DNA from: Chloroflexota bacterium
GTDB taxonomy: Bacteria > Chloroflexota > Dehalococcoidia > Lucifugimonadales > UBA3495
Length of the DNA: 64,000 bases
Reading direction: 5' to 3'
Assembly: GCA_028873965.1 (NCBI GenBank)
Contig: JAPPMU010000062.1
Span: 1 to 64,000 of the forward strand
Shown: positions 1 through 10,166 of the stretch, in pieces
How the letters are laid out: every line of letters begins with the position of its first letter
Numbering within the stretch: position 1 is the stretch's first letter
Notes under the pieces: generated by a model
Databases searched by the model: none
The model's input: only the letters and a program-made list of their open reading frames with translations
Told to the model about the DNA's origin: nothing
Program-made: the position numbers and the translations under genes

Positions 1-164
1 TGGGTGCCTTGAACCATGAGCCGTCATTCCCGCTTCCGCGAGAATCCAGCAGGTCACTGGGTTCGGAATGTTCTGGATTCCGGCTTTCGCCGGAATGACG
101 GTTCGAGTTGAGGGAATGGGGCCGGCTTTCGCCGGAATGACGGATTAACTTTGGAAAGGCCCTG
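1..164. repeat. Partial MITE-like repeat, family 1 (left end outside the window)
   Basis: Two hairpin-forming units are visible (cores resembling ATTCCGGCTTTCGCCGGAAT, around 85-107 and 121-142), followed at 147-164 by a terminal repeat AACTTTGGAAAGGCCCTG. This terminus matches the right end of the complete copies at 1094-1238 and 57171-57316, so the stretch is read as a family 1 element whose other end lies before base 1 or has decayed. No gene is seen in bases 1-224. Confidence 0.6.
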
Positions 165-224
165 ATCGCGCCGGCGACGCGAGCAGGTCGAGGCGGCGTT
201 CATCCCTGGGCAGCGACGCCGGGC

Positions 225-992
225 TCAGAGGCCGAACCACGCGCTGAGCACGGCCACCAGGTTTTGGGCGGCGTGGACCGCGATGCACGGCCACAGCGAG
301 CCGGTGCGGTGGTACAGCCAGCCCAGCAGCAAGCCGGTGACGAAGACAGGCAGCAGCAAAGCCGGCGCCAGGTGCAGGGCGGCGAACACGGCGGCCGACG
401 CAACGAGAGCCGGGATGAGCCGCCAACGGTTGGTGAAGCCACGCAGGATGAACCCGCGGAAAAACGTTTCCTCGGCGATCGGGGTCCAGACCGCCAAGGC
501 CAGCGCGCTGAACACGACCCAGCCCCCGGGCAGCAACAAACCATCGGGAATCTCGGGAGGCATCAGGAAGTTCCAGCCCAGAGCCAGCGCGGCCATGGTG
601 TAAAGCTGGGCGAAACCGAGACTGCACACCAGCGCGGCAACCGCGAGCATCGCGGAGTGGCGGAGTGAAGTCCGAGGCCTGGTGAACCCTACCAGCGCCC
701 ACGGCGGCGGCCAAGTACGGATACCGAAGAGCCACACCAGGGCGACCTGGAGTAGTCCCAGGGCAGTGGCGGAAAGCACGGCGGCGATGGCCAGGGGAAT
801 CACCAGGGCCAGGGAAGCGATCAGCACGGCGGTGGGCACGAGGACCATTAGTCCCAGGGCAGGTGGCCAGATACCCCACTGACGCGGATCGATGCGCGTG
901 GCAGCCGGCGCCAGGGCGGCGCGGCATTGCGCGCACTCCGCCGCGCCGGGCGAAAGCGCAGAGCCGCAATGGGTGCAGAACGATTGCATCAT
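225..992 (-). CDS. CPBP-family intramembrane metalloprotease with N-terminal zinc ribbon
   Basis: A membrane protein of about 255 residues. The N-terminus carries a CxxC...CxxC zinc ribbon (CTHCGSAL and CAQCRAAL), followed by several hydrophobic segments. The C-terminal half has the CPBP (Abi/CAAX-like protease) signatures: EETFFRGF near residue 173, a later His in ALHLAP, and HAAQN near the end. In the family these residues bind metal and catalyse peptide cleavage inside the membrane; substrates are usually unknown. The start at ATG 992 is chosen because the zinc ribbon begins there; upstream in-frame codons give an unlikely extension, and no good ribosome binding site was found. It stands alone between two repeat elements. 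Confidence 0.75.
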   Translation of the reverse strand: MMQSFCTHCGSALSPGAAECAQCRAALAPAATRIDPRQWGIWPPALGLMVLVPTAVLIASLALVIPLAIAAVLSATALGLLQVALVWLFGIRTWPPPWALVGFTRPRTSLRHSAMLAVAALVCSLGFAQLYTMAALALGWNFLMPPEIPDGLLLPGGWVVFSALALAVWTPIAEETFFRGFILRGFTNRWRLIPALVASAAVFAALHLAPALLLPVFVTGLLLGWLYHRTGSLWPCIAVHAAQNLVAVLSAWFGL

Positions 993-1093
993 TAAAAACG
1001 CCGTTGTGGATGGAGTCCAAAGTTGGACGATGCAGTATAGAACACGGGCGATAACGGGGAGGATTGGGAACATTTAAGAGATCCCGGAGGCGC

Positions 1094-1238
1094 CAGGGCC
1101 TTTTCAAAGTTAATCCGTCATTCCGGCGAAAACCGGAATCCAGAACATTCCGAACACAGCGACCTGCTGGATTCCCGCTTCCGCGGGAATGACGGTTCGG
1201 GGTGAAAGGCCACCATCCGGGACTTTGAAAAGACCCTG
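1094..1238. mobile_element. Complete MITE-like element, family 1, with 9-bp target duplication
   Basis: A 145-bp element bounded by imperfect terminal inverted repeats, CAGGGCCTTTTCAAAGT at 1094-1110 and ACTTTGAAAAGACCCTG at 1222-1238. Each half contains a hairpin unit (ATTCCGG...CCGGAAT and ATTCCCGC...GCGGGAAT types). It is flanked on both sides by the identical 9-mer CGGAGGCGC (1085-1093 and 1239-1247), as expected of a target-site duplication. It encodes nothing and would need a transposase in trans. Confidence 0.8.
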
Positions 1239-1256
1239 CGGAGGCGCGTGTCCCAT

Positions 1257-1285
1257 TTGCCAACTTGGGATCATTGGGCCATAAT
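1257..1285 (+). promoter_or_regulatory. Predicted sigma70-type promoter for the amidase unit
   Basis: TTGCCA at 1257-1262 and CATAAT at 1280-1285 with a 17-bp spacer, about 50 bp before the start of the small gene at 1337. It lies just outside the MITE target duplication. Confidence 0.5.
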
Positions 1286-1336
1286 TGCGGGCGCCCGCCT
1301 GGACAGCAAATCATGGCGATGTTGCGGGGAGAGTGA

Positions 1337-1570
1337 ATGGCCACGGATTCCGATTCAGCAGGGTTTGGCGAAGGGTTTCTGCGCATGGCTCAGGCGTTGG
1401 GTCTGGACGTGTCGGACGAAGAACGCGGCAAAGACCTGGCGCGCCGGGTCGCCCTGATGCGAGAAGGTCTGGCTCGCCTGTACGAGATCGACGTCTCCGA
1501 CGCCGAGTCTCCGTCGGCTTTCATTCCATCGACGCATGAGGCTTCCAGCTCAGGAGCGGGAAGGGGTTAG
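1337..1570 (+). CDS. Small protein preceding amidase, possible AtzG/GatC-like partner
   Basis: A 77-residue protein with a strong ribosome binding site (GGGGAGAG at 1327-1334) before ATG 1337. The first 50 residues are predicted helical (GFLRMAQALGLDVSDEERGK, then RVALMREGLARLYEIDVSD) and the tail is polar and Ser-rich. It ends 3 bp before the amidase start, so the two are almost certainly co-translated. Small helical proteins of this size next to amidase-signature enzymes include GatC and AtzG subunits, and the position suggests such a role. No diagnostic motif was recognised, so function is inferred from context only. Confidence 0.6.
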   Translation: MATDSDSAGFGEGFLRMAQALGLDVSDEERGKDLARRVALMREGLARLYEIDVSDAESPSAFIPSTHEASSSGAGRG

Positions 1571-1573
1571 ACC

Positions 1574-2986
1574 ATGGCAAGCGGCGAACTCCATTACATG
1601 TCGGCCTGGGAACTGTCCGGCCTCATCCGTAATCGGGACGTGTCTCCGGTTGAGGTGGTGGACGCTTGCCTGGCCCGGATCGAAGAGACCGAGCCTACCC
1701 TAAATTCTTTCATCACCCTGATGCCTGAACAGGCGAGGAGCGCGGCGCGGCGAGCCGAGGACGAGATCGGCAGGGGCAACTATCGCGGGCCGTTGCACGG
1801 GATCCCCGTAGGGTTGAAGGACCTGTTCAACACCGCTGGGGTCAAGACCACGTCGGGAACGCGAATATACGACAACTTTGTGCCCGACGAGGATTGCACG
1901 GTGGCGACCAAATTCGGCCAGGCCGGCGCCATCCTGCTGGGCAAACTGAACATGCATCCGTTCGCGTTTGGCCCTACCGGGGAGAACGGCGATTACGGCC
2001 ACATGCACAACCCGTGGAACCCGGAGCGAATCACCGGCGGATCCAGCGGCGGGAGCGGATCCGCGGCGGCCGCGGGACAATGCACGATAACTATGGGCAG
2101 CGACACCGGGGGCAGCGTGCGAATCCCGGCGGCGCTGTGCGGGATTGTGGGCCTGAAACCGACCTACGGACGGGTGAGCCGGGCAGGACTGACCCCGCTG
2201 TCGTGGTGTCTCGACCACCCCGGGCCGATGGTGCGAACGGTGGAAGACGCGGCGTTGACCATGAACGTGATCGCCGGCCATGATCCCCGGGATCATGCCA
2301 CATCGGACGCGCCGGTTCCCGACTACACTACGGCCTTGACCAGAGATATTCGCGGCTTGCGCATCGGCGTGGTCAGGGAATATTTCGAAACGGAGATAGA
2401 TCCGTCCGTGGCCGCGCTGACGCAACAGGCGATTACCGTGCTGGGCGAACTGGGCGCGGAGATTGTGGACGTTTCCCTGCCCCTGTACCAATACGCACAG
2501 CCCATCAGCAACGCCATCCTCAGCGCCGAGGCGACGGCGGCCCATCGGGACGTACTGCTGAGCGACGGTGACAAGATGTACCCGCAGGTGCGCGAGCGGC
2601 TGGAGGAGGGCCTCTTCATCTCGGCAGCGGAATACCTGCGGGCGCAGCAGGCGCGACAGGTCTTCTGCCAGCAGGTGGCGGGTTTGTTGGAAAACGTCGA
2701 CCTGCTGGCCGGACCGGTGGAGCCGGTGACCGCCCCGAGGATCCTGGAGCGGAGGATCGAGATCGGCGGTGAGGCGCTGCCAGCGGTACCCATGCTGACG
2801 AAGTACACGCGGGTGTACAACATCACCGGGTCGCCGGCAATTTCCGTGCCCTGCGGGTTTGGGCCGGACGGGTTGCCGGTGGGGCTGCACCTGGCGGGCC
2901 GAAACTTTGACGAACTGACGGTGCTGCGGGCCGCCTACGCATACCAGCAGGCGACTGACTGGCACCGCCAGCGGCCTCCGCTGTAG
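1574..2986 (+). CDS. Amidase-signature family amidase (GatA/AtzE-like)
   Basis: A 470-residue amidase-signature enzyme, a normal length for the family. The Ser-cisSer-Lys triad can be placed: Lys82 in GLKDLFNT, cis-Ser157 in GGSSGGSGS, and nucleophile Ser181 in GSDTGGSVRIP. These enzymes hydrolyse a carbon-nitrogen amide bond or transfer ammonia. The C-terminal half is typical (ISVPCGFGPDGLPVGLHLAG). Without adjacent gatB and gatC it is more likely a metabolic amidase than the tRNA amidotransferase A subunit. The small gene immediately upstream could be its subunit. Substrate cannot be read from sequence. Confidence 0.9.
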   Translation: MASGELHYMSAWELSGLIRNRDVSPVEVVDACLARIEETEPTLNSFITLMPEQARSAARRAEDEIGRGNYRGPLHGIPVGLKDLFNTAGVKTTSGTRIYDNFVPDEDCTVATKFGQAGAILLGKLNMHPFAFGPTGENGDYGHMHNPWNPERITGGSSGGSGSAAAAGQCTITMGSDTGGSVRIPAALCGIVGLKPTYGRVSRAGLTPLSWCLDHPGPMVRTVEDAALTMNVIAGHDPRDHATSDAPVPDYTTALTRDIRGLRIGVVREYFETEIDPSVAALTQQAITVLGELGAEIVDVSLPLYQYAQPISNAILSAEATAAHRDVLLSDGDKMYPQVRERLEEGLFISAAEYLRAQQARQVFCQQVAGLLENVDLLAGPVEPVTAPRILERRIEIGGEALPAVPMLTKYTRVYNITGSPAISVPCGFGPDGLPVGLHLAGRNFDELTVLRAAYAYQQATDWHRQRPPL

Positions 2987-3040
2987 CCGGTTCCGCAGGC
3001 TGACAACTACCCTCCCACGACGGCAGGACCCGCGAAAGAA

Positions 3041-3802
3041 GTGGCTACAATAAACGCCGTTACCTTCGACCTGTGGCAGACCTTGATCCTGGACAACCGG
3101 GAACTGGGCCTCCAGCGGGCGCAAGTTCGCCTGGATGGAGCCCGTGATCTGCTGGCCGATCAGGGCATCCACCACGACCCGGACCACATCCGCGAGGCTT
3201 ACCGGGGCTGCTACCGAGCCTGCCGGGCGGTGCGGAACAACAACGCAGACGTGAGCTTCCGCGAGCAGGTAGAGATCTTCGTCAATCTGATCGAAGAGGG
3301 ATTGGTGGCGCGTTTGCCGGAGCCAACGGTGGCGGAGATAGAGAGGATATACGCGGAGTCGTTCTTCGACTATCCGCCTCGGTTCCACGAGGCGACGCAG
3401 GCGACTCTGGAATCAGTCCGGGAAATGGGCCTGCGTATCGGCCTGATCTCGAACACCGGCATGACGCCGGGGTATACCTTCCGTCAATTTTTGCAGCAGC
3501 ACGGGCTGGCGGACTATTTTCAGACCATGACCTTTTCCGATGAAGTGCTGCTGGCCAAGCCCTCGGACGAGATATTCCTGATGACCATCGGGGCCCTGGA
3601 CTCGAGCCCGGACAGCGCCATCCACGTCGGTGACCACGTCAGCAACGACGTCGTCGGGGCCAACCGGGTGGGCATGAAATCCGTCTGGATCCGCGGTTTC
3701 TACGAGCCCGAGGACCCTGACGACCCGGACAGCAAGGCGGACGCCGAGGTTGACGACCTTTCCGGCGTCGCGGCGGCCATACGGGATTTGATCACCGGCT
3801 GA
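3041..3802 (+). CDS. HAD-superfamily hydrolase (subfamily I)
   Basis: A 253-residue haloacid-dehalogenase-type hydrolase, starting at GTG. Motif I is degenerate in the usual way for part of the family (VTFDLWQTLI, nucleophile Asp10). Motif II lies in LISNTGM, motif III Lys in LLAKPSDEIF, and motif IV in HVGDHVSNDVVGAN. A helical cap of about 90 residues lies between motifs I and II. It probably removes phosphate from a small organic molecule; substrate unknown. It follows the amidase by 54 bp. Confidence 0.85.
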   Translation: MATINAVTFDLWQTLILDNRELGLQRAQVRLDGARDLLADQGIHHDPDHIREAYRGCYRACRAVRNNNADVSFREQVEIFVNLIEEGLVARLPEPTVAEIERIYAESFFDYPPRFHEATQATLESVREMGLRIGLISNTGMTPGYTFRQFLQQHGLADYFQTMTFSDEVLLAKPSDEIFLMTIGALDSSPDSAIHVGDHVSNDVVGANRVGMKSVWIRGFYEPEDPDDPDSKADAEVDDLSGVAAAIRDLITG

Positions 3803-3870
3803 CACCACGATCGATCAACTTTCCCCGGCGCGTCGAGCGGTCGGGGCGATCGGGCGCAAGGAGCACAACC

Positions 3871-4446
3871 TTGTTCCAGGAACTCAGCGGCGGGCCGCTT
3901 CCCAACGGGCGGTATCCCGACATCACCCTGGCCATCTTCCCGCACCTGAAGGAATTCGTGGTGGTGGACACCCGGGGACCGGCGGCAGAGGTCAGGCTGC
4001 TTTCCACCGAGGACGTTTTCAACGACGAATACTACCGCACGGTGGAAAGCGAATTCGCCAGCGCCCTGCGGGAAGGTGGAGATCGGCCGTTCCTGCACCT
4101 CATGCATCTTCCCGGCCAAGTGGACGACATCGTGCGCGGCGTGGCCATGCACTACATCCTGGAGCGCCTGGGTGTGGACTATCACGACGAGGCGAACATG
4201 CCCGAAGTGGTGGTGTTCGTCATATCGGGGCCGACGCTGGCCATTCCCACCGACCAGGTGGTCGCCGGGTTCTCGGAGATGCTGTCGGGCAAGCTGGACA
4301 GCGCGGACATCGACCGGTGGTCCCGGGAGTTGAGCCGGCTCATCGAGCAGGAGAGCCGGGCGTTTCCGGCGGCCGGCGAGGCGTTGGGGGAAACCATGAC
4401 CGACGAATCACTGGACCCGTACTACATCTGGCAAAACCGGAACTGA
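3871..4446 (+). CDS. Conserved-looking hypothetical protein
   Basis: A 191-residue soluble protein, not recognised. The TTG start is supported by AAGGAG at 3858-3863. It has no signal peptide, no membrane segment and no cysteine pattern. It begins FQELSGGPLPNGRYPDITLA and contains an acidic, mixed alpha/beta body with a helical C-terminus (LSRLIEQESRAFPAAGEALG). It ends 9 bp before the LLM oxidoreductase, with which it is probably co-transcribed. Confidence 0.7.
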   Translation: MFQELSGGPLPNGRYPDITLAIFPHLKEFVVVDTRGPAAEVRLLSTEDVFNDEYYRTVESEFASALREGGDRPFLHLMHLPGQVDDIVRGVAMHYILERLGVDYHDEANMPEVVVFVISGPTLAIPTDQVVAGFSEMLSGKLDSADIDRWSRELSRLIEQESRAFPAAGEALGETMTDESLDPYYIWQNRN

Positions 4447-4455
4447 GGAACAATC

Positions 4456-5475
4456 TTGACCACCGAACGCATGGCGCTGACCTTCAGCAGTCGCGACAAC
4501 AACGATGACGACGACCTGATCGCCGTGGCGCAGGCCGCCGACCGCCTGGGGTACGAGTCTTTCTGGACCGGGGAGTCATGGGGACGAGACGCCTTCACCG
4601 TGCTGACGATGCTGGCGTGTCACACGGAACGCATCGGCCTGGGAACCGGGATCGTCACCGTGTACAGCCGGACGCCGGGGCTGGTGGCGCAGAGCATCGC
4701 TTCCCTGGACCGCATCAGCAACGGGCGGGCAGTCCTGGGGCTGGGCAGCAGCGGGCGCATCGTGATCGAGGACTGGCACGGGGTAAAGTTCGACCATCCG
4801 GTGAGCCGCACCGCCGAGTACATTGACATCATCCGGCTGGCACTTTCGGGGGAACGGGTCAACTACGACGGGCGGTTCTACAACCTCAAGCGTTTTCGCA
4901 TGGGCGTGCGGCCGGTGCAGGAGCGGGTGCCGATCTACGTAGCATCGCTGGGAAAGCGCAACCTGGAACTGACCGGCCGGTCCGCGGACGGATGGCTGCC
5001 CATCTGGACACACTGCGAGAAGCTGCCCGAGGTGAAAGAACCACTGGCGCAGGCCGCGCAGGCGGCGGGCCGGCAAGTGTCCGACGTTACGACGGCTCCG
5101 CAGATCCTCAGCTGCGCCAGCGAGGACGAGGCGACGGTGTCGGACGCGGTGGCCCAGGCGCGTTCTCACATGGCGTTTTACATCGGCGGCATGGGAACCT
5201 ACTACTACGATCTGTTCTGCCGGTACGGATACCGGGACGAGTGCGACCGGCTGCGCGCGGCGTGGGCGGAGGGAGACCGCGGCAAGGCTGCCACCTGCAT
5301 CACCGATGAGATGGTGGACAACATCACCGCGATTGGGACACCCCAAGAATGCCGCGAGAAGATGGCCCGGTTCAGAGGCAACGGGGTCGATATGCCCATC
5401 GCAGCGTTTCCCCACGGCTCCGACCGGGAGACCATGCTGGGCACGCTGGAAGCGCTGGCGCCGGCACAGGGGTAA
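4456..5475 (+). CDS. LLM-class flavin/F420-dependent oxidoreductase
   Basis: A 339-residue bacterial-luciferase-like TIM barrel, starting at TTG. Diagnostic stretches are AADRLGYESFWTGESWGRDA, TERIGLGTGIVTVYSRTP, and LGLGSSGRIVIEDWHGVKF, all typical of F420-using members. Such enzymes transfer hydride between F420 (or FMN) and varied substrates; F420-dependence is inferred from the family. The stop is 9 bp before the phosphoesterase start. A second member of the class lies at 48147-49088. Confidence 0.85.
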   Translation: MTTERMALTFSSRDNNDDDDLIAVAQAADRLGYESFWTGESWGRDAFTVLTMLACHTERIGLGTGIVTVYSRTPGLVAQSIASLDRISNGRAVLGLGSSGRIVIEDWHGVKFDHPVSRTAEYIDIIRLALSGERVNYDGRFYNLKRFRMGVRPVQERVPIYVASLGKRNLELTGRSADGWLPIWTHCEKLPEVKEPLAQAAQAAGRQVSDVTTAPQILSCASEDEATVSDAVAQARSHMAFYIGGMGTYYYDLFCRYGYRDECDRLRAAWAEGDRGKAATCITDEMVDNITAIGTPQECREKMARFRGNGVDMPIAAFPHGSDRETMLGTLEALAPAQG

Positions 5476-5484
5476 GTTGATCCG

Positions 5485-6063
5485 GTGAAGATCGGTCTGA
5501 TCTCCGACACCCATTCCGCCGGGAGCGGCCGGGACCTGCCGACGGCAGTCTTCGACGCGCTGGCCGGCTGCGAGCTGGTGCTGCACTGCGGTGACCTGGA
5601 ATGCATCGGGGTTCTGGATTACCTGGAGGAACTGGCGCCGGTGCTTGCGGTGCGCGGGTACGAGGATCCGGTCGAGGTCGGTGAGCGACTGGCCAGGGTC
5701 TCGCGTGTCGTCGAAGTGGCAGGAATACGCATCGGAATGGTGCACGATATCCAGTGGCCGACGCCATCGATCGCAACCACGCCGGATGGGACGGGGTTGG
5801 TTTGGCCGGAATCGGGACTGGGCGGGTTGCTGCAAAATAAGTTCGGCGGCGAGGTGGACATGGTGGTGTTCGGGGACACCCACGAGGAGATGGTGGAGTG
5901 GAGAGAAGGAGTGCTGTTCGTGAACCCCGGCAGCCCCACGTATCCCGGTCGTCGTCACCGGCCGGGTTCCCTGGGAACAGTCGCAATCCTCGATATCAAT
6001 GACGGCGAAATCAAGGCGCGCATTGTGAATTTGGCGCCGGAAAGTGATGGTCACCTTAATTGA
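5485..6063 (+). CDS. YfcE/MJ0936-type metallophosphoesterase with altered metal-site motifs
   Basis: A 192-residue calcineurin-like phosphoesterase, starting at GTG. Motif I is intact (GLISDTHS), motif II is present (LHCGDLE), and the C-terminal motif includes VNPGSPTYPG. Two positions differ from the usual family: the central GN(C/H)D motif reads GYED, and the late GHTH motif reads FGDTHEE. The enzyme may use another metal arrangement or be weakly active. It overlaps the predicted hppA promoter at its 3' end. Confidence 0.75.
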   Translation: MKIGLISDTHSAGSGRDLPTAVFDALAGCELVLHCGDLECIGVLDYLEELAPVLAVRGYEDPVEVGERLARVSRVVEVAGIRIGMVHDIQWPTPSIATTPDGTGLVWPESGLGGLLQNKFGGEVDMVVFGDTHEEMVEWREGVLFVNPGSPTYPGRRHRPGSLGTVAILDINDGEIKARIVNLAPESDGHLN

Positions 6064-6088
6064 CACGCAATTGGGCCTATGCTAATTT
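6060..6088 (+). promoter_or_regulatory. Predicted promoter for hppA with extended -10
   Basis: TTGACA at 6060-6065 (overlapping the stop of the preceding gene), a 17-bp spacer, and TAATTT at 6083-6088 preceded by TGC, an extended -10. It is about 46 bp before the hppA ATG at 6134. Confidence 0.6.
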
Positions 6089-6133
6089 CGCAACGTTTGT
6101 CGAAATTTGTGGCCGGAAAACGGAGAGGAGAGA

Positions 6134-8203
<2,070 letters not shown>

Positions 8204-8228
8204 GCCCAGGTTACCGGCAGAGCAATTG

Positions 8229-8256
8229 GGGGCGGTCAACTGGCCGCCCCTTTTTT
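8229..8256 (+). terminator. Rho-independent terminator after hppA
   Basis: GGGGCGG (8229-8235) pairs with CCGCCCC (8244-8250) and is followed directly by six T residues (8251-8256). Confidence 0.85.
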
Positions 8257-8307
8257 GATGCGTTAAGTTAAAATTACGAAAGAGCGCATGAGCCGGAGGT
8301 GAGGGAT

Positions 8308-9072
8308 ATGCCCAGGGTTACATCCAATGGGATCTGCGAACTGTGCGGCAAGTCGTACCGAAAATCCGGGATGACCCGGCACCTGCAAAGCTGCCTGGCC
8401 AAAACCGCGCCGCACGGGGAGCCACGCCGCCGGCACGGGAATAGCATTCATCTCCTCGTGGAGGACGACTATCGCCCCGAGTACTGGATGCACCTGGCCG
8501 TGCCGTCCCGCTGCACCCTGGAGGAACTGGACCTATACCTGCGGAAAACCTGGCTGGAATGCTGCCTGCATCTCAGCAGTTTCAGCATCGGTCGAGATAA
8601 CTACTTCTGTCCTGAATATTTCTTGTCCATGTATGGTGAAGAGGATGAGGGCGGAAACGACCCATTGGCGGGCCTGGCCCAAATTATTGGCTTGCTCAGG
8701 GAGGACATGGAGCTGGAGATGACCGTTCCGCTGGGACAAGTAGTGCATACCGGGTCGCGGTTTCGCCACGAGTACGACTTTGGAACCACGACGGAACTGA
8801 CACTGCGTGTTCTGGGAGAGCCGGATGGCGGCGACGATGAAATCCGGCTACTGGCCAGGAACGACGCGCCGGCCTTTGACTGTCATCGCTGCGGCGCGCC
8901 GGCCGCGTGGGTCAGTCCAGGGGCAGATGACTGGATTGCTATGACGGCCGGGCTGTGCGACGCCTGCGCGCCGACTTCGGAATACCGGCTGCCCATCGTC
9001 AACTCGCCGCGCAGCGGGGTCTGCGGTTACGATGGAACGCCGGTATGGATTGTCGTCGATAACCAAGAATAG
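8308..9072 (+). CDS. pRiA4b ORF-3-like protein with zinc-finger ends
   Basis: A 254-residue soluble protein. The core resembles the plasmid pRiA4b ORF-3 (IS1096 TnpR-like) domain: EYWMHLAVPSRCTLEELDLY, later RFRHEYDFGTTTELTLRV. The function of that domain is poorly known; it is often carried on plasmids and insertion sequences. The N-terminus has a C2HC-type finger (Cys-x2-Cys...His-x3-Cys in the first 30 residues), and the C-terminus has a second zinc-ribbon pattern (CHRCGAP ... LCDACAP). ATG 8308 is preferred over GTG 8299 because GGAGGTG precedes it at good spacing. No transposase lies nearby. Confidence 0.75.
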   Translation: MPRVTSNGICELCGKSYRKSGMTRHLQSCLAKTAPHGEPRRRHGNSIHLLVEDDYRPEYWMHLAVPSRCTLEELDLYLRKTWLECCLHLSSFSIGRDNYFCPEYFLSMYGEEDEGGNDPLAGLAQIIGLLREDMELEMTVPLGQVVHTGSRFRHEYDFGTTTELTLRVLGEPDGGDDEIRLLARNDAPAFDCHRCGAPAAWVSPGADDWIAMTAGLCDACAPTSEYRLPIVNSPRSGVCGYDGTPVWIVVDNQE

Positions 9073-9092
9073 CCTGAACGGAGATGACCACT

Positions 9093-9872
9093 ATGACCAG
9101 CAGCAACGGCAACCTGTTTGACCTCACGGGGCGAGTGGCCCTGATCACCGGCGGCAACGGCGGCTTGGGATTGGGCATGGCGCTGGGCCTGGCCAATGCC
9201 GGGGCGGACATTGCCATTGCCGCCCGGAACGCGGAGAAGAACGCCGCCGCCGTCGCCGCCATCGAGGCGACCGGGCGTCGAGCCTTCGCCATTCCGACGG
9301 ACGTCACCAGCGATTCGGACATCGATGACATGGCGTCCCGTGCGGTGGCGCATTTCGGGAATGTTGACATCCTGATTAACAACGCGGGGGCCACCGTCCG
9401 CAAGGCTCCGGAGGACATCACCGCAGCCGAGTGGGACAACGTGCTGGACGTGAACCTGCGCGCGGCGTTCCTGTCGTGCAAGGCGATCTACCCGCACTTC
9501 AAGGCGCAGGGCGGCGGCAAGATCATCTGCATCGGCAGCATGTACAGCATCTTCGGCGGCGGCGGCAGCGGCGTGCCTTACTCGTCGAGCAAGGGTGGGA
9601 TCGTGCAGCTGGCGAAGAGCTTCGCCGTGGCCTGGGCCGGCGACAACATCCAGTCCAACGCGATCCTGCCGGGCTGGTTCATGACCGAGCTGACACAGGC
9701 GATACCGGAAACCCAGCCGGAGCGCTACGACCTGATCAACCGGCGGATCCCCATGGGCCGCTGGGGCGACGCCAACGAGCTGCAGGGCGCGGCGGTGTTC
9801 CTGTCCAGCCGGGCGTCGGACTACGTGACGGGAGCGGTGATCACGGTGGACGGGGGGTTTTCGGTGGCGTAG
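9093..9872 (+). CDS. Short-chain dehydrogenase/reductase
   Basis: A 259-residue classical SDR. It has the cofactor motif TGGNGGLGLGMA, the NNAG motif (ILINNAGATV), the catalytic Tyr-x3-Lys in PYSSSKGG with a preceding Ser in CIGSMYS, and the C-terminal GAVITVDGGF. It is closest in style to gluconate or glucose dehydrogenases of the family, but the substrate cannot be assigned. ATG 9093 is preferred to ATG 9084 because GGAG lies 9 bp before it. It stands between the pRiA4b-like gene and the toxin-antitoxin pair. Confidence 0.9.
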   Translation: MTSSNGNLFDLTGRVALITGGNGGLGLGMALGLANAGADIAIAARNAEKNAAAVAAIEATGRRAFAIPTDVTSDSDIDDMASRAVAHFGNVDILINNAGATVRKAPEDITAAEWDNVLDVNLRAAFLSCKAIYPHFKAQGGGKIICIGSMYSIFGGGGSGVPYSSSKGGIVQLAKSFAVAWAGDNIQSNAILPGWFMTELTQAIPETQPERYDLINRRIPMGRWGDANELQGAAVFLSSRASDYVTGAVITVDGGFSVA

Positions 9873-9932
9873 GGTTAACCGAGCGCAAACAAGACACGCC
9901 ACTCGGGCAAAGATTTGCCGGCGGGGTATCAG

Positions 9933-10166
9933 ATGAAGACTTTAACCGTTACCGACGAATTGTATTCGGCGCTTGAAGAAGTAGCGAATCGCAGTGGCCA
10001 GACAGTTTCTGACTTGGTGTGCGAAGCAATTCAAGTTTGGCTGGACGACATCGCCGCAGACGAAGCCGACCGCGAAAAAATTGAAGCGGCTCGCTCCGAA
10101 TCTGCCAAGGGGGGTAGCGTCGAATTTGAGACATTCTTCGCTGATCTGTTGGACAGCCAGGATTGA
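9933..10166 (+). CDS. Ribbon-helix-helix (CopG-like) antitoxin
   Basis: A 77-residue protein with an N-terminal ribbon-helix-helix pattern: the strand KTLTVTDELYSALEEVA followed by GQTVSDLVCEAIQVWLDD. These proteins bind DNA as dimers and neutralise the partner toxin with a flexible C-terminus, here VEFETFFADLLDSQD. The stop codon overlaps the toxin TTG start, giving translational coupling. The antitoxin-first order is the usual one and suggests autorepression. Confidence 0.8.
   Translation: MKTLTVTDELYSALEEVANRSGQTVSDLVCEAIQVWLDDIAADEADREKIEAARSESAKGGSVEFETFFADLLDSQD

Noticed and set aside
1-1240. Regularly spaced hairpin repeats as a CRISPR array
   Set aside because: Units are few, unequal in spacing, and bounded by terminal inverted repeats and target duplications, so they are MITE-like; no cas genes are present.
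1700-3388. 562-codon open frame on the minus strand, opposite the amidase and HAD genes
   Set aside because: It runs antisense to two well-supported genes, has low-complexity Arg/His/Gly content, and matches no family; it is a shadow frame of GC-rich coding sequence.
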